In this document: piece by piece, positions 23,608 to 36,368 of the stretch
Layout: each line of letters begins with the position of its first letter
Numbering within the stretch: the stretch's first letter is position 1
From: Opeltia flavorubescens
Lineage: Eukaryota > Ascomycota > Lecanoromycetes > Teloschistales > Teloschistaceae
Direction of reading: 5' to 3'
Assembly (NCBI GenBank): GCA_000442125.1
Contig: KE546978.1
Span: 248,001 to 312,000, forward strand
Length of the DNA: 64,000 nt
The notes under the pieces: generated by a model
What the model saw: the letters and a program-made list of their open reading frames with translations, nothing else
The model's database searches: none
Told to the model about the DNA's origin: nothing
Program-made: the position numbers and the translations under genes

Positions 23608-25268
23608 CGTGCATAAAGGACCGTAGGTATTTGTGGGGCTTGGTTGGTACAATAATCAAAAGATCTTGGGTGAAGGGGAAGTATGGATGATAAGACTTTC
23701 GAACACGAAGTCTACAGAGGAAAGCAAGCAGGCAGAGCCTGCTATATGGAGTGGCAAAGTCGCAGCGATCACTATTTTTTAAGGGGCCTACCTCCGTATC
23801 GGTGCTTCCTGCCATCGCGTATGGAGATGCTCGCGAGGCCTAAAAGTCTGTCCTCTTAGTATGAATACACGGCAAAGCTCACCAACCGGATTGCTGGCAT
23901 CGAATGCACAAGAGGCTTCCGGGCCTCACAGGTAGGTAAAGGAGGCAGGGGTCTAGACATAACTCTTGAAGCGCGTATCGGGTATGTATAAGGGTGGAGA
24001 GACGTTATATGAATAAAAAATTCATCTCCTGTATTTTGCATAGAAGTCAGCTTGGGAGTTTGTAATAGCAGTGTATATACCTTTTGTATTGACTTTGGTG
24101 ACGTGTTATATGCGTATATACCGTCCAAGCGTCAAAAGCAATCGGGATTTTGAGCTGGCCTTGATTCAGCTCACGTTCGGCTGCATCCTTACCTTTGATT
24201 TGATGTAGTATAACGTCTTGCGTTACTTAGCTGCATATGAACGTGTCAAATCTTCTAAAAACACAGGATCATATACCTCTTCTAAGCTCTTTACTGCTAG
24301 TAGTATAATTTTAAGGCTGCGGAATTGATCGCTGCTGATTGAGATACCAATTTGTATTATACGTAAAATCCAAATCCGAGATTCTCATCAAGTAGTCTAT
24401 ATGTTGCTTTTAGCAATCAAGGATTGAAGCTCTTTGATAGACATTTGTGTAACTGAAAGAGGATGTAGGCATGAAGACTGCTGCGGTTGGCGATCGGTCT
24501 GATCATTGGTATCGAGCAATAGTCTCGAAGGTCTGCCCCATCATTCTAGAGGGAAAAAAGATCCCATGATATGGGACTGCTTCTCAGCTACCACCCTGCC
24601 TAACCTGCAGAAGATGATCCAAAGAGTACCTCTAAGTCCCCGAAGTTTATCCGGTACACTAAGCCAAATTTGATCATTTCCTGTCCTTCGTCTCCAAACC
24701 CGTGGCAGCGCACACAGCAGCCCGAGGATCGATACCTTGAGATGTTGATTTGGCTTGCCTGGGCAAACCACTACTCTCGAGTTTGACATCCAATACACCA
24801 TCACACATCCTCTTGCCCTTTGGCCAGTCCAAGAAAATCTTGTAGTCTCTCCATAAGGCTAAAAGGAAATTTTGGTAACAGGAATATGTATAATCCTCAA
24901 AATCTCAATCCTGTCATCAAAACTCATGATACATGAACTATGCTGCCCAGGGTATCAAATACGCCGCCGTCAAAACGCCCATTCCACCAAATCATATCTC
25001 TTTTCCCATGCCATCTCCTCCATAAACAACTCTCTCATCGCAGAGCATTTACTCCTTCAAGATGAGTGAGAATCATATGAGCGTTGGGTATCAGACTATT
25101 TTTCTCCCCTTCCTTCATTGCGCCGTAATCCACCACTCCTTCTCAACTCTAGAAAAGACCCATCGCACAAGTTTCTTCTTTTCCCGTTCGCATTTCTCTT
25201 AAATTCTTATTATATCTTTTCCATTGATCCTCTCGGTTTTCTCTGCCGCTCCTCTCTTCCAGTGGTTT
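23608..25268. other. Intergenic DNA
   Basis: About 1.66 kb between two minus-strand genes. I see only short ORFs without family features. No RNA gene or repeat is recognised. Confidence 0.4.
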
Positions 25269-27869
25269 TTACCGTCCCCCTATACGCTGCTGTCTCAGCT
25301 GAGTTGGATTAATCGCCACCTTACCCGTGTGGAAATGCGCATAGCCACACTCTGCATCACTTCTTTTGCACCGACCAAAGTTCGCCCAGAAATAGCATGT
25401 TAGGTGTTTAAGTGGGGGAAACTGAGGAAGTTGAGGTTGTGGTTTTGATTCTGATGATGTTATGGTGGAAGAAGGAGCGTTGGTAGATGTTGTTATTGCG
25501 CTGGTAGGAGCAGGATAAGAGGTCGGATTAGGAGAGGCAATCTTGGGAGTGGTGATGGTAGCTACTGTTGCCGATTCTGTGGGAGGAGGTATAGGAGGGA
25601 TTGATGTTGGTAGGAGAGGATCAGAGGGTGCTGCTGCTCCTCCTTCTCTATCGATGCTTGGTGGAATGGATGCTGCTGCTAAGTTCGTGGATGTGGCAGC
25701 GACTTCATGGTGTGCATGAGTAGGCGTTGCGACATTGACGTTGTTAATGTTCTTAAAACCTGGAATGGCGGACTGCTTGACATCAGGCCAGACTGCTGGA
25801 TTAGGGTTATGTGCCACAACACCCGTGTCATGATGTGCGTATGCGCATTCGCTGTCAGAGCGATTGCAGTGGCCGTTTCGTGCCCAGAAGAAGCATGTTA
25901 AGGACTTGGGCTTGCTGCCAACAACAGTGGCTGACGACGATGAGGAAGGCTGGGGTTGTTGATCGGAAGGGTCATCAGTATTGGTGGCTACCGCATTGAC
26001 CGAGAGGGATGCAGCTACTGCAGGTGGTGGAAACGCTACGGTGCCTGTTTGATGATGGGCGTATGCGCATTCCTCGTCAGTGCGACTGCAGCGCCCGTTT
26101 CTGTTCCAGAAATAACATGTCAAAGTTTTGGTTAGAGGTGTCGTATCTTCGACTGATTCGAAGACGGTGATTCCAGGAGGAGGCCTAGCAACAGTTCCGG
26201 TGTCATAATGGGCATATGAACATTCCTCGTCGGAGCGCCTGCATTTGCGATTGCGAGCCCAGAAGAAGCAGGTAAGGCTTCTGCTTGGAGGAAGACCGGA
26301 TTGTTGTGTGTCATTAACAGCTGTTTTGCCTTGAACAATGGTAGAAACAGGTTGGTTATGCATAGGATCACGAGCTACAATGCCGGTGTTGTAATGCGCA
26401 TAGGTACATTCATCGTCGGTGTATCTGCAGGTACCGTTCTTGGCCCAGTAGAAGCATGTAAGATGCTTTTTACCTGATAAAACATCGAGGTGATCTGCTA
26501 TATCTTCGTCTTCAGGAATGTCAAGTGGTCCGTTGATTTGCGACAATGAATCTGCTGATTCTCGAGCTACCTGTTCGCTGAATTGCAGCCGAGCCCAGCA
26601 GTCTTTAAGTTGAGCAACTTCGCCATTTTCAAAACCTGGAGGGTCGGGAATGAACCAGTCTTTGCCATCGCAATCTTTCGGATAGGCATTGAGTGAGCCA
26701 CCGTCATAGTGGTGAGTTGTAAGCTTTTTGAAAAGAGCAACAGTACCGGGTTCTGGAAGGAAAGATCTGGCGCTTGCGAAGACACTCAAGGACACCTTCT
26801 TGATCGTACTAATATCCATGATACGAAGATCTCGTTTAGGAGGCAAGCCAGGACGTGTGATGACATCGGAAACAGATATGATCAGAGCTAAGACATCGTG
26901 TTTGGTGTTCCGCTGCTTGTTCTCGCCAGTCAAGGCAATCAATGGTGTGGTTGGAAGGGATTGAAATCTAATGAGGAGTGCTTTCGCTGATGCATCGGCT
27001 GCTACTCGAGCTTCATTTGCTCTAGCTTCTTCGAGCTTGCGATATTTACTAATCCTGTAGGTATCATTGGTGTCGATCTCGTCAAGAGCGGTGTCCCATT
27101 TCCGCTTCATAGCTTCACGGAGCTGCTGCGACGACGGTGGAGTTGGCGAGCCATCCTTGTAATACTTCTCATTGATGACATTTTCATCCAGATCCACATG
27201 TTCTCTCGATATATCGTGGGCATTTGGATTTGCCGACACTCCGTCTTCGAAGTGATCCCCCCGGGCCCCCAAATCGACTTTGGGCTTTACGACTGTCTTT
27301 CCCTTTCCTTCAGCTTCGACATCTTCGAGTTTATCGACCGATGAAAAAGATTCTTGGATAGGCTCCAGCTTTTGGTCGTAGCGATCATCCTCCCCTATCG
27401 AGTAGAAATCCTCAATCACAATGTAACTACACGACTAACATTAGCCTCGAAACCTGGATCAGGACGAGGAAAACTAACGTGACGGTGCCTTTTCCGTTGA
27501 CCTTCTTGCCTTGCGCAAGATGATAGACCTTCAAGATGACATAGGAGCCTTCGACAACGTCTTCATTGTAGATGGTCTTGTACATTCGACGCTTCAATAA
27601 CGCTGTATGGTATCCATTAGCGACTGTTTCGAACGCAAAGAATAACTTTTGCTCGACGCACCTTGAATGGTCCTCTCTCCATCGGTAAGAGTGAATTTGT
27701 AGGCCTCGTTGCCGGTCAACTCGTCTACGTCGGGTAAAGTGACGACGACAATCTTGTCAACCAGGAGCTTGAGGTTCGGAAAGCATACTTGAGTGCGGAC
27801 GAGCTCGTAAATGATGGGTTTGACGGATAGGTCTAGATCGAGGTTGGGGTCGATGCCGCGATATCTCAT
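25269..27869 (-). CDS. Five-CCCH zinc-finger protein with OB-fold-like regions
   Basis: Exons 27869-27662, 27602-27479 and 27426-25269, 829 residues if the internal ATG at 27869 is the start. The open frame continues upstream to about 27911 without an ATG, so a short first exon may be missing. Two OB-like regions can be read. One is at residues 1-120. The second, about 288-400, has LALIISVSDVITRPG and a charged SLSVFASARSFLPEPG segment, reminiscent of POT1-type telomere-binding folds (inference). Five zinc fingers follow, at about residues 434, 498, 549, 621 and 789, each close to C-x8-C-x6-C-x3-H (for example CFFWARNGHCNRSDSECAYA then H), each followed by TG-VA. Such fingers bind RNA or single-stranded nucleic acid. 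Between fingers 4 and 5 lies a Pro/Thr/Ser-rich linker. It is divergent from the OPT gene. Confidence 0.75.
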
Positions 27870-28355
27870 GTTGTCCCTGAAACCTTGTAGGCGAGCGTTG
27901 AACCGCTGCACGACGTTGATCCCTCAATATCATGGCTGCTGAAGCTTTGGAGGCTAGAAATACACGTCGCGAGCGAGAGTGACACGTGCAAATCCTGTTG
28001 AAGAGAAGGAAAAAAGGTAAAGAAGATTGCAAGGTTACTGGGATGGTGGGACGGCACGAATCGAGACCCGTCGAGGCTAGCGCGTGCTGTGCAGATAACC
28101 ATGTAAATTGTCAGGGGCGAACCTCCGCCTGGATCCTTGCTCAGACAGCATGTTTAGTTTCTACTGGCAGTACTATGTTCCCCGCCTGAAGATAAGCGAG
28201 AGCTACTTCACAGATACTGTTACTTGATCTCGAAAGATACCCCTGCGTGATTTTCCGGGAACGAATAACGACATCCCGCCACCCGTTAGACGCTGACGCC
28301 ATGTGATTAGCGGAAGCTAAGACGAAAAGGTGCGATGTGTCTGCACCAGTGATTC
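27870..28355. other. Divergent promoter region
   Basis: About 486 bases between the CCCH gene and the OPT transporter. It probably also holds the true 5' end of the CCCH gene. Confidence 0.45.
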
Positions 28356-31300
28356 ATGACTTCAGCTTGGCGTACTTCTCAAGGCGACGAGCAAGATTGG
28401 TTGGAGTTGACCTCGAGAAGACCGCGGCGCCAACTACACACTGAGTCTTCTGAAGATCTCGACCCAGAATCCGACTCTTCTCTGCTGAAGAGGCACTTGG
28501 AGGACGATGGCAATGAGACCAATCCTAGAACCAATGCATCGACTCCAAGCTTCTGGCAGCGTTTATTCACATTAATGTCTCGAATCCCTCTAATATCTCC
28601 ATCTGGATCCAATGCAAATGAGGCCTCCTATGGATCTGTTCCTACACATNATGTTGAGCTTGACGACGACGATGCTGCTGTCCTGAGCGCGGCCTCCATG
28701 GACGATGTCAGGAAGCGGGACAAACGAAAATCTGCTCTTTCTTCTCAAAGCGGTCAGAGCCTTAGAAATTCTCCATCATTTGCCAGCAATAGGATAGTCA
28801 AGCATTCACATAGTGAGAACGAGGGTGTCTTTATCCAGGACGATTCAGCCGACGAGGATGAGAACCCTCCAGACAATTCTCGCTATCCACAAGTAAGAGC
28901 GTCAGTGTCAGCCAAGGATGATGTTTCAGCATCCATCAGTACGCCTCGTATGTGGGCTCTTTCCTTGCTGTGTGCGTTCCTCGGATCGGGTACCAATCTC
29001 TTCTTCTCCCTTCGGTATCCCAGTGTTGCCATTACTCCAATCATCGCTTTGGTTGTAGTACACCCGATGGGGCTGGCTTGGGACCGTCTTTTCAAGCGTG
29101 ATGATGATCCTGCCGAGATCTTTCAATATGGACGACACCTTAAGCACTCAACAGACGAGGGATCTGAGCATGCGGCTGTACTACTTCGACTACGCCGATG
29201 GCTTGGTCGGGGTAGATGGAATGAAAAGGAGCACGCCTGCGTATACATCAGCAGTAATGTTTCTTTTGGTTTCGCCTTTGCAACTGATGTACGTACAACA
29301 ACTCCGCCTGATTTTGACAGGAGTAGATTGTCTGATGCTTACAAATGCACGAAGTCACGATCAGTTACGTTGCTGATATGTGGCAGGTCATTGTTGAGCA
29401 AACGAAATTCTACAAGCAAGATCTAAGTATAATTTATCAGTTGGCCCTTACTGTTTCTACCCAAATTCTTGGTTATAGCTTTGCCGGTCTTACCCGTAGA
29501 TACCTCGTGAGACCACCGAGTATGATCTGGCCAGCTACACTGCAGTCGACGGCTATGTTCACTACCATGCATAAGTCTGAGAATAAGATTGCTAATGGTT
29601 GGCGCATCACTCGATGGAGGTTCTTCTTAATCGTATTCTTTTTCGCGTTTGCTTGGTACTTCCTCCCTGGCCTTTTGTTCCCTGCCTTGTCCTACTTCAG
29701 TGTCATCACCTGGTTTGCTCCTCAGAATGTTGTAGTTGCTAACTTGGTAGGTCGGTTCTTCGCATCTTTGCATGAGAAAGACTGACGAGAACTAGTTTGG
29801 CACGTCTTCAGGACTAGGGATGTTCCCAATAACCTTCGACTGGGCACAGATAGCCTATATCGGCTCCCCCTTGCTCACACCATGGTGGGCTGCCGCTAAT
29901 GTTGTTACTGGTCTTGTAGTTATCATGTGGATCGTTGCGCCAATAATGTATTATAAAAATGCTCTATTTTCGGCTTTCCTCCCAATGCTGTCGTCCTCGG
30001 TTTTTGACAACGCAGGGAAACCGTATGATGTCAGTCGGATTTTGACGCCCGATTTTCTTTTCGATGGGGAGAAGTATGAAGCCTACAGCAAAGTCTACCT
30101 ACCCATTACTTATGCTCTTGCTTATGGCGTTCAATTTGCTGGGCTCTCGGCACTTGTCACACATACGGCCTGTTGGTATGGTCCAGAGATATGGCGAGTG
30201 TCCCAACAAACCGTCAAGCCTAAAGCAAGTGATGAGCCCGCACTCTATAAGCCTATCAAGGCTCGAGACCGCCGTCAAACTTCAAAGACTCTACCGGGGC
30301 ATACAGAAAGGGGTTCATCCGCTGAAGACGTCGGGATAGAGACTTCAATGCAAGCAGAAGATGTGCATTCACGTCTCATGCAGCATTACGAAGATGTTCC
30401 TATCAGCTGGTATCTCGCAACATTCTTGGCTATGCTCGCTATTGGTATTTTCGTGGTCGAATACTATCCAGTCTACCTCCCCTGGTATGGATTGCTTCTG
30501 GCACTTGGCATCACCGCAGTGCTCTTCATCCCTGTTGCAATTGTTATGGCTATCACGAACCAGCATTCTTCGCTCTATCTAATCTGTCAGATCATATGTG
30601 GGACCGTCTTCCCGGGCCGTCCTGTCGCCAACATGGTTTTCACGACATACTGCTACATCTCGTCGGCACAAGGAGTCAAATTCTCATCAGACCTGAAATT
30701 AGGGCACTATATGAAGATTCCTCCAAAATTGTTATTTCAAGTTCAGATGCTAGCCACGCTTGTATCAAGCTTCACGCAAGTCGGGGTACTAAATTGGATG
30801 TTCGCCAATATTCCCAGCCTATGTTCGCCAGATGCCATCAACGGCTTTTCTTGCCCATTAGCGCGTGTTCACTTCAATGGCAGCATTCTTTGGGGCGTGG
30901 TCGGACCTCAGCGATTCTTTGGCTATGGTGCGCTTTACCGGCCCCTTATCTGGTTCTTCCTTGTTGGGGCTATCACACCTATCATTGTGTTTGCCATTGG
31001 GAGGAGGAAGCCGCTGAAAAGTATTTGGCGCAAGATCAACCCACCAGTTCTGTTTGGATCCCTCAGTTGGATCCCGCCAGCAACAGGACTAAACTTCACG
31101 AGCTGGGCTGTTGTATGTTTTGTGTTCAATTCAGTGATCAGAAGACGAAAGTTTGAATGGTGGGGAAAATACACGATGACATTGTCAGCTGCTCTCGATT
31201 CAGGCTTAGCGATAGGAGTTGTTATGGTCTTCTTTGGAGTTATTTTCCCGGGCTGGATGGAGGGCTTTAAGTGGTGGGGAACAGAGATATTCAAACAGGT

Positions 31301-31417
31301 ACGCTCTCCATGTTCTAATGACCAGCAGTAGACGGGTGACTGACCTGTTGTCAGGGGTGTGACTGGGATGGATGCCCGTATAAAACTTTGGAGCCAGGTG
31401 AGGTATTTGACAAATGA
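28356..31417 (+). CDS. OPT-family oligopeptide transporter
   Basis: Four exons: 28356-29288, 29387-29746, 29796-31298 and 31355-31417, 952 residues, at the long end for this family. A polar N-terminal tail of about 200 residues precedes the first membrane segment (RMWALSLLCAFLGSGTNLFF). The OPT signatures follow: SLRYPSVAITPIIAL, FGFAFATD/VIVEQ across the first intron, MFPITFDWAQIAYIGSPLL, and the late YMKIPPKLLFQVQML and GLNFTSWAVVCFVFN. At least twelve hydrophobic segments are visible. Proteins of this family are proton-coupled importers of tetra- and pentapeptides, glutathione or metal chelates. The last exon gives only about 20 residues (GCDWDGCPYKTLEPG). An n at 28650 affects one N-terminal codon. 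All introns close in frame. Confidence 0.9.
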
Positions 31418-31912
31418 AATATGGGTCAATGTCGAGATAGTCTTGCAATCTGGTATTAATTTTGTGGCACATGGATGCCTCCTCTAAGTTTTCAGGGGTA
31501 AACATGACATGCATACGGTAGAGGCTGAAACGCAGGGAAACGAGGGGTCCACGTGCAGCTAGTGTGACAGCTCGTGACCGAAACGGCTCGATCGCACTTC
31601 GTATGTCGTAGAATAGCAATCTAGAACCCCAAGGGTATTGATCTTTATCTGTGGTCTCGATGATCTCTGTTCCGTCCGTGGTTGGTCGCCTCAGTGAAGT
31701 ATGGCTATTTGCTTTGTATCAGCTGTTCTAGACGCGGCATCCTTTCAGCACATGCAAAGTCGAAACACCAATCCAATCACAGCATCCAAGGCAACCTAGC
31801 TCCGCACGAGAACGACGTTGTGCGATGTCCCTGCACCCGTGATTGGCCGAGTCAACATCTTGTTGTACAAGGCGAAAGACACTAAGCTGCATATTGGGCA
31901 CACACAAAAGCC
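31418..31912. other. Intergenic DNA
   Basis: About 495 bases between two plus-strand genes. No gene is recognised. Confidence 0.45.
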
Positions 31913-34205
31913 ATGACCTCTGCCGCCTCGACCTTCTCCTATATCCTCCCTGACACTGCCCATCGTGCGCATAATCGTCGCCGAAGTCAGCCTCACAAGT
32001 CAACCATCCTAAGCTCAGCACCGGTAGAGGAAGAAGTTGGTGGCTATAGCAGACCCGATGTAGGGGAACTGCGAAAGAGAAGGGCTGAATATTACACCAA
32101 ACCCTCCGAAGACTGGCACATCGATAATCAGGCGAGCATGGCTGAGAGAATCAACCTCAGAAGGAGTTCGACTGTGAAGATACCTTCAAGCAAGAAACCC
32201 GAGATCATAATACGGGAAGTGCGCGAACAACACCACCAGGCAGAAAGCCGTCATCGTCGCCACAAGCCAAAAGCAGCAGACGCCAACAGCGCATCGGAAC
32301 ATGTCTACGTCTACCACCCAAGACCGTCAGATCTCAACCCGCCACCCTTGCAGAGATCAAAGACCACAAGGACAGCTCATACATCTTCAGCGAAGGAAGT
32401 GCGCCGCAGTAGCGATCGCGTCATAAGAGCCCATACAGAGCGACGACCATCGCACCATCATGACGATGAAACTATGATCAGACGAGTTGTCTCTGTCAAC
32501 CGTCATCCAGAAGCTATACAACATCCCAAAAACCACCAGAGGCAACCGCCGATCACTAGGTAGAGTGAAGGTGGTCCGCAATATTCACGAGAAATATGCT
32601 GATCGCGAAATGCAGGAGCTCTTCTGTACGAGAGTCCACTACTGTGATTCCTCTGAAACCCTCTCTACATCGAAGCCAAACTACTTCCCGGAAAATCTAC
32701 CCGCCTCCACACGCTCCACCTCCCCCAGCATTTATACGTGAGCAACCGGAACCAACTCCTTCTATAGCCAGAGGAAGCCAGAAATCATCCGGCTTCCTCG
32801 GTTCAATCCTAGGAATACCCAAAGTGCCCCCACCTCCCGAGAAGCAGTAAGTCCACATCACCAATCGCCCCACAAATCAACAATTACTAACACCCCCTTC
32901 CCCACCAGAGTCGAATGCCTCACCTGTCTCTCCACCTACCCATCCTCCCGCACCGCCCGCCTCGCCTGCAACCACCGAATGTGCCACTCCTGCCTCCGCC
33001 GAATCTTCACCCTCTCAATCACCGACCCCCAACACATGCCTCCCAAATGCTGCACCGCAGACCACATCCCCCTAAAACACGTCGACAAGCTCTTCGACAC
33101 GAAATTCAAGATGAAATGGAACAAGAAATACCAAGAATACACTACAAAGAACCGCCTCTACTGCCCCGCGCGCGGGTGCGGGGAGTGGATAAAACCTACC
33201 CATATACATGTTGATAACAGCGGCGGCGCGAATACAGGGAGGAAGTATGGGAAATGTGGACGGTGCAGGACGAAGGTGTGCGTGGAGTGTAACGGCCGCT
33301 GGCATTCTACGCGTACATGCCCGAAAGATGATGCGACGAGACAATTCATTGAGATCGCGAAGAAGGAAGGGTGGCAACGGTGCTATAACTGTAGTGCGAC
33401 GGTTGAGTTGAAAGAAGGGTGCAACCATATGACTTGTCGGTGTAAGGCGGAATTTTGCATGATCTGTGGGGTTAAGTGGAAAGGGTGTGATTGTCCCTGG
33501 TTCAACTATCAGGCTGTGGAGAGGGATCGGGTTGTTCATGCGCAGGGTTTTCCAGCCGAGGCGGGGGGGAGACAAAATGCCGATCATGCCAGGGCCGCGA
33601 GGGGATATCAGGCTGAGCTTGATGCGCGGAGGGAGCAGGAGAGGAGGGATGAGGCGTTTGCGAGACAGCTGCAGGGGATGGGCATTGGAGGTAGTCCTGG
33701 TGCTGGTATCGGGGCCGGGGTGGAAATCTACCAAATCTTCGACGATGACGACGACGATGCGGGAGATCATATCTTCCAACGTATACCCGTACCACCTGCT
33801 CTCAACTTCGCCCACCATCGCCCACCACCACCACCGGATCTCTCCGCTTGCCAACCCTTCGTGACCCCCCAACCGTCGGTCCTACGAAGACACTCTAATG
33901 CTTCAAGGGCCTACAATAGAAACCTTTCCGGTGCTAGGGCGGCGGAGCGCGTCGTTCCCGCTAGGCAAGAAAGGGGATATGAGAGGGAAAGGGAGATTTT
34001 TGCGCCGGCGGGGAGGGGCGGAGTAGAGAGAATGGGTGAAAGACCAGCCATGATGGCAGGAGCAAGGAATGAGCTCCACAACAATAATCTTTTCAGCGCG
34101 GAGCAACAACATCAGCCGAGGGGAAGTGCGCTGGCGGGTCTCACTCGAGGCGGCACTGCGGAGGGGAGGGTGGAGGAATGGAGGCGGTGGGTTGAGGTTG
34201 GATAA
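31913..34205 (+). CDS. RBR-type (RING-IBR-RING) E3 ubiquitin ligase
   Basis: Exons 31913-32559, 32616-32846 and 32909-34205, 724 residues. The first 290 residues are basic, Ser/Pro/His-rich and probably disordered. RING1 begins in exon 3 (VECLTCLSTYPSS, CNHRMCHSCLRRIF, MPPKCC). The IBR follows (RLYCPARGCGEWIK, KCGRCRTKVCVECNGRWH), then RING2 (WQRCYNCSATVELKEGCNHM, then TCRCKAEFCMICG). The Cys in KEGCNHM is the position of the catalytic thioester cysteine in Ariadne/parkin-type ligases. The C-terminal 270 residues hold a coiled, Arg/Glu-rich segment, an Asp run and low-complexity sequence. Intron 2 has a textbook CTAAC branch point. The substrate is unknown. Confidence 0.9.
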
Positions 34206-34835
34206 TACGAGTTCTTCTCCGGAAATATTAAATGTATTGGGAATTTGAAAGGAGGACCGAGTAGGGAAGTGGCAATCTGAAATATAAGTCGAATCTTGTA
34301 ATACCTTACAAACAGCATAAAATACAATAAAAGATAAATTAGTAAGTGGGTCAGAGTTCGATATGCAAGTTGTGGCACAAAACGACCTCTCTAACAGAAT
34401 ATATCTAGAGCGTGTATGCGCAAAATCAGAGGAGTTTGATAAAGTTCTCAGGAAAGGGGTTGGTTGGTTGGTGAATGAGGATCACCTACTTAATTACCTA
34501 ACTCCTTTGCAGGAAAAAACCAAGTTCCATGATATATTTTAATAGCAACTGTAAATCATTCACAGGGGCAACATCAATTCAGTAATACCCATCTCAAGAA
34601 GCTGGTAAGCCAAACAAATGGAAGAGTTCGAGCATTATCCAACGATGCATTCAAACACAGCTCCAAAAAAAAACCCTATTCTTTTCCCACTTCCTTTTCT
34701 TCGGCTTATCATATATCAAACCTCCATTTCAATGACATCGGAAAGTTTTCTAGAACACGTTCTTTCTCTTTCTTTTTCTTTCGTCTACGAGAGAGGATTC
34801 TTTCAAGCATGTCTATTTTCCGTTGTCTTCTTCTG

Positions 34836-34879
<44 letters not shown>

Positions 34880-35517
34880 CGGAGCGCTGGAGAAAACTTC
34901 GATGGTAAAAACGCAATTATACTGGTGAGGGTACAATACTGAGTTGACTCGATTATAAGCATGGCCTTCGAGTATTCGAGGGCATAGATTCATGATTGTG
35001 TAATGGAGTGTCGGGTATGACAGAGTAGAATTTTCTCACACACACCAGAGTTTGTTTGCATTTCCATTGTCTAGCCGAGTATTGACACTCGTGCCCTTGG
35101 CAAAAGAATTATTTCCCCATGGCTATTCGAGATGTAAGATACAGAATGGGAGTATGGCAGATATTTCACGAAAATCGCTTTTTATTCGAGGTCCTTTTGC
35201 TTCTTCACGTTTCATCCACGGACCTATAGTTCTGTACCAACGAGATGTATAATTTCTTCTTTTCTCCTGATGATAGTGATATAGGTCAGTTCGTTGTCTC
35301 GGATTGTGTCATTTCACTCTGGGGATAGTAGAGCATTTCATTCTATCAACGTACCTCTCAAGAAAGCGGTACCCGTGTGTCCAAACCTGATGCACATGCC
35401 GGTTATAGCAACGACGGCTTCCCATACCTCGTAGAACGTGGATACATCAGTTATATCGGATGTCCGGATAACAGCTTTGCATTGCTGTCCATCTAGATTT
35501 TTCGCAAAAAATTAGTT
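34206..35517. other. Intergenic DNA with a long poly(T) tract
   Basis: 1.3 kb without a supported gene. A 40-base T run is listed separately. Confidence 0.5.
34837..34876. repeat. Poly(T) tract of 40 bases
   Basis: An uninterrupted T run, preceded by pyrimidine-rich DNA (TTTCTTTTTCTTTCG, TTCTTCTGC). Read on the minus strand it is a poly(A) run, as would be left by reverse-transcribed RNA. It may equally be a simple homopolymer. Its true length in the genome is uncertain. Confidence 0.8.
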
Positions 35518-36368
35518 TCAAGCTGGAGTCTGTGTTGGATGATGTGACGAACCATCGTAAAGATTTTTCGGAAGCTTCACATAGGCACTTGGGTCGATCG
35601 GAGGGCCAAACGTTTTGCGTTGAGATGAAGTCATCATAGTGTCGGCGAGACGCTTGCAGTTCCCAAGGGGTGGAGCGGGAGAGACGTAGCATTTGACCAT
35701 TGGCTGGTAGGAGGTCATGATGACGCCTAGATTTCCGCTCTCACCTTCGGAGCCGGTCAGTTCGTCATCTACATTAGTAACATTTTGAGAAGAGCCTTAC
35801 CGACTTCCATCGCTATACCACCCACCTTTTGAGCTCTCACACAGCGATTCAGCAAGCTTCTTGCTGCGCCTGATATCTCTAGCATGCTAGCTCTCTCGGA
35901 CGAATAGCCGTCTTTTAGAAGGAGATCAATAGTGCAACGTCCATCGACTGCTAATTGGTTAAATGTGTGCATCGTAGAAATGGAGTAGCATGAGAGATAA
36001 AGCTTAGGGTAATACATACAACTGATGTATCGGAATGGTAAGCCAATTTCATACTGACCAATCCCACGCAAGGAAAAGCGCTGATGTCCTGCGGACGTTG
36101 GGATCTGGGCCACCGCGTCTTGACAGCTGATCGGGTTGAGATTGCTTCGATACTTCGGCCCATCGCAATTGAAGAAAGTTGCGTCTCGTAGCTCCAGAGC
36201 TAAGTCTGTTGTGCCTGGTGAAGCTGTCCAATTGCCTTCGTTTCTGGTTGGGAGAATTTCCTCGTCATTTATACTGGAAGGAGAAAATGCAGGAAATGAA
36301 GGGAATGCAAGTGCAGTGCTAAGAAGAAGACACAGACATTGTAGAATTAAAAAGAGATAGAGAGCCAT
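35518..36368 (-). CDS. Small secreted cysteine-containing protein (fungal conserved type)
   Basis: Exons 36368-36020, 35950-35801 and 35768-35518, 249 residues. The first about 21 residues are a signal peptide (MALYLFLILQCLCLLLSTALA). The mature part has the layout of a widespread uncharacterised fungal secreted family: CQDAVAQIP, an aromatic/Arg-Gly stretch ending LPFRYIS/SVDGRCTIDLLL across intron 1, an ISGAARSLLNRCV helix and a GG before intron 2, then VKCYVSPAPPLGNCKRL. Six to seven cysteines suggest disulfides. No enzyme motif is present. It is the first of three small secreted proteins within 4.4 kb on this strand and could be an apoplastic effector or cell-wall protein. Function is unknown. 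Confidence 0.75.

Noticed and set aside
23850-25060. Several ORFs of 60-90 codons on both strands in the 23.6-25.2 kb gap
   Set aside because: None has an ATG together with domain features or splice partners.
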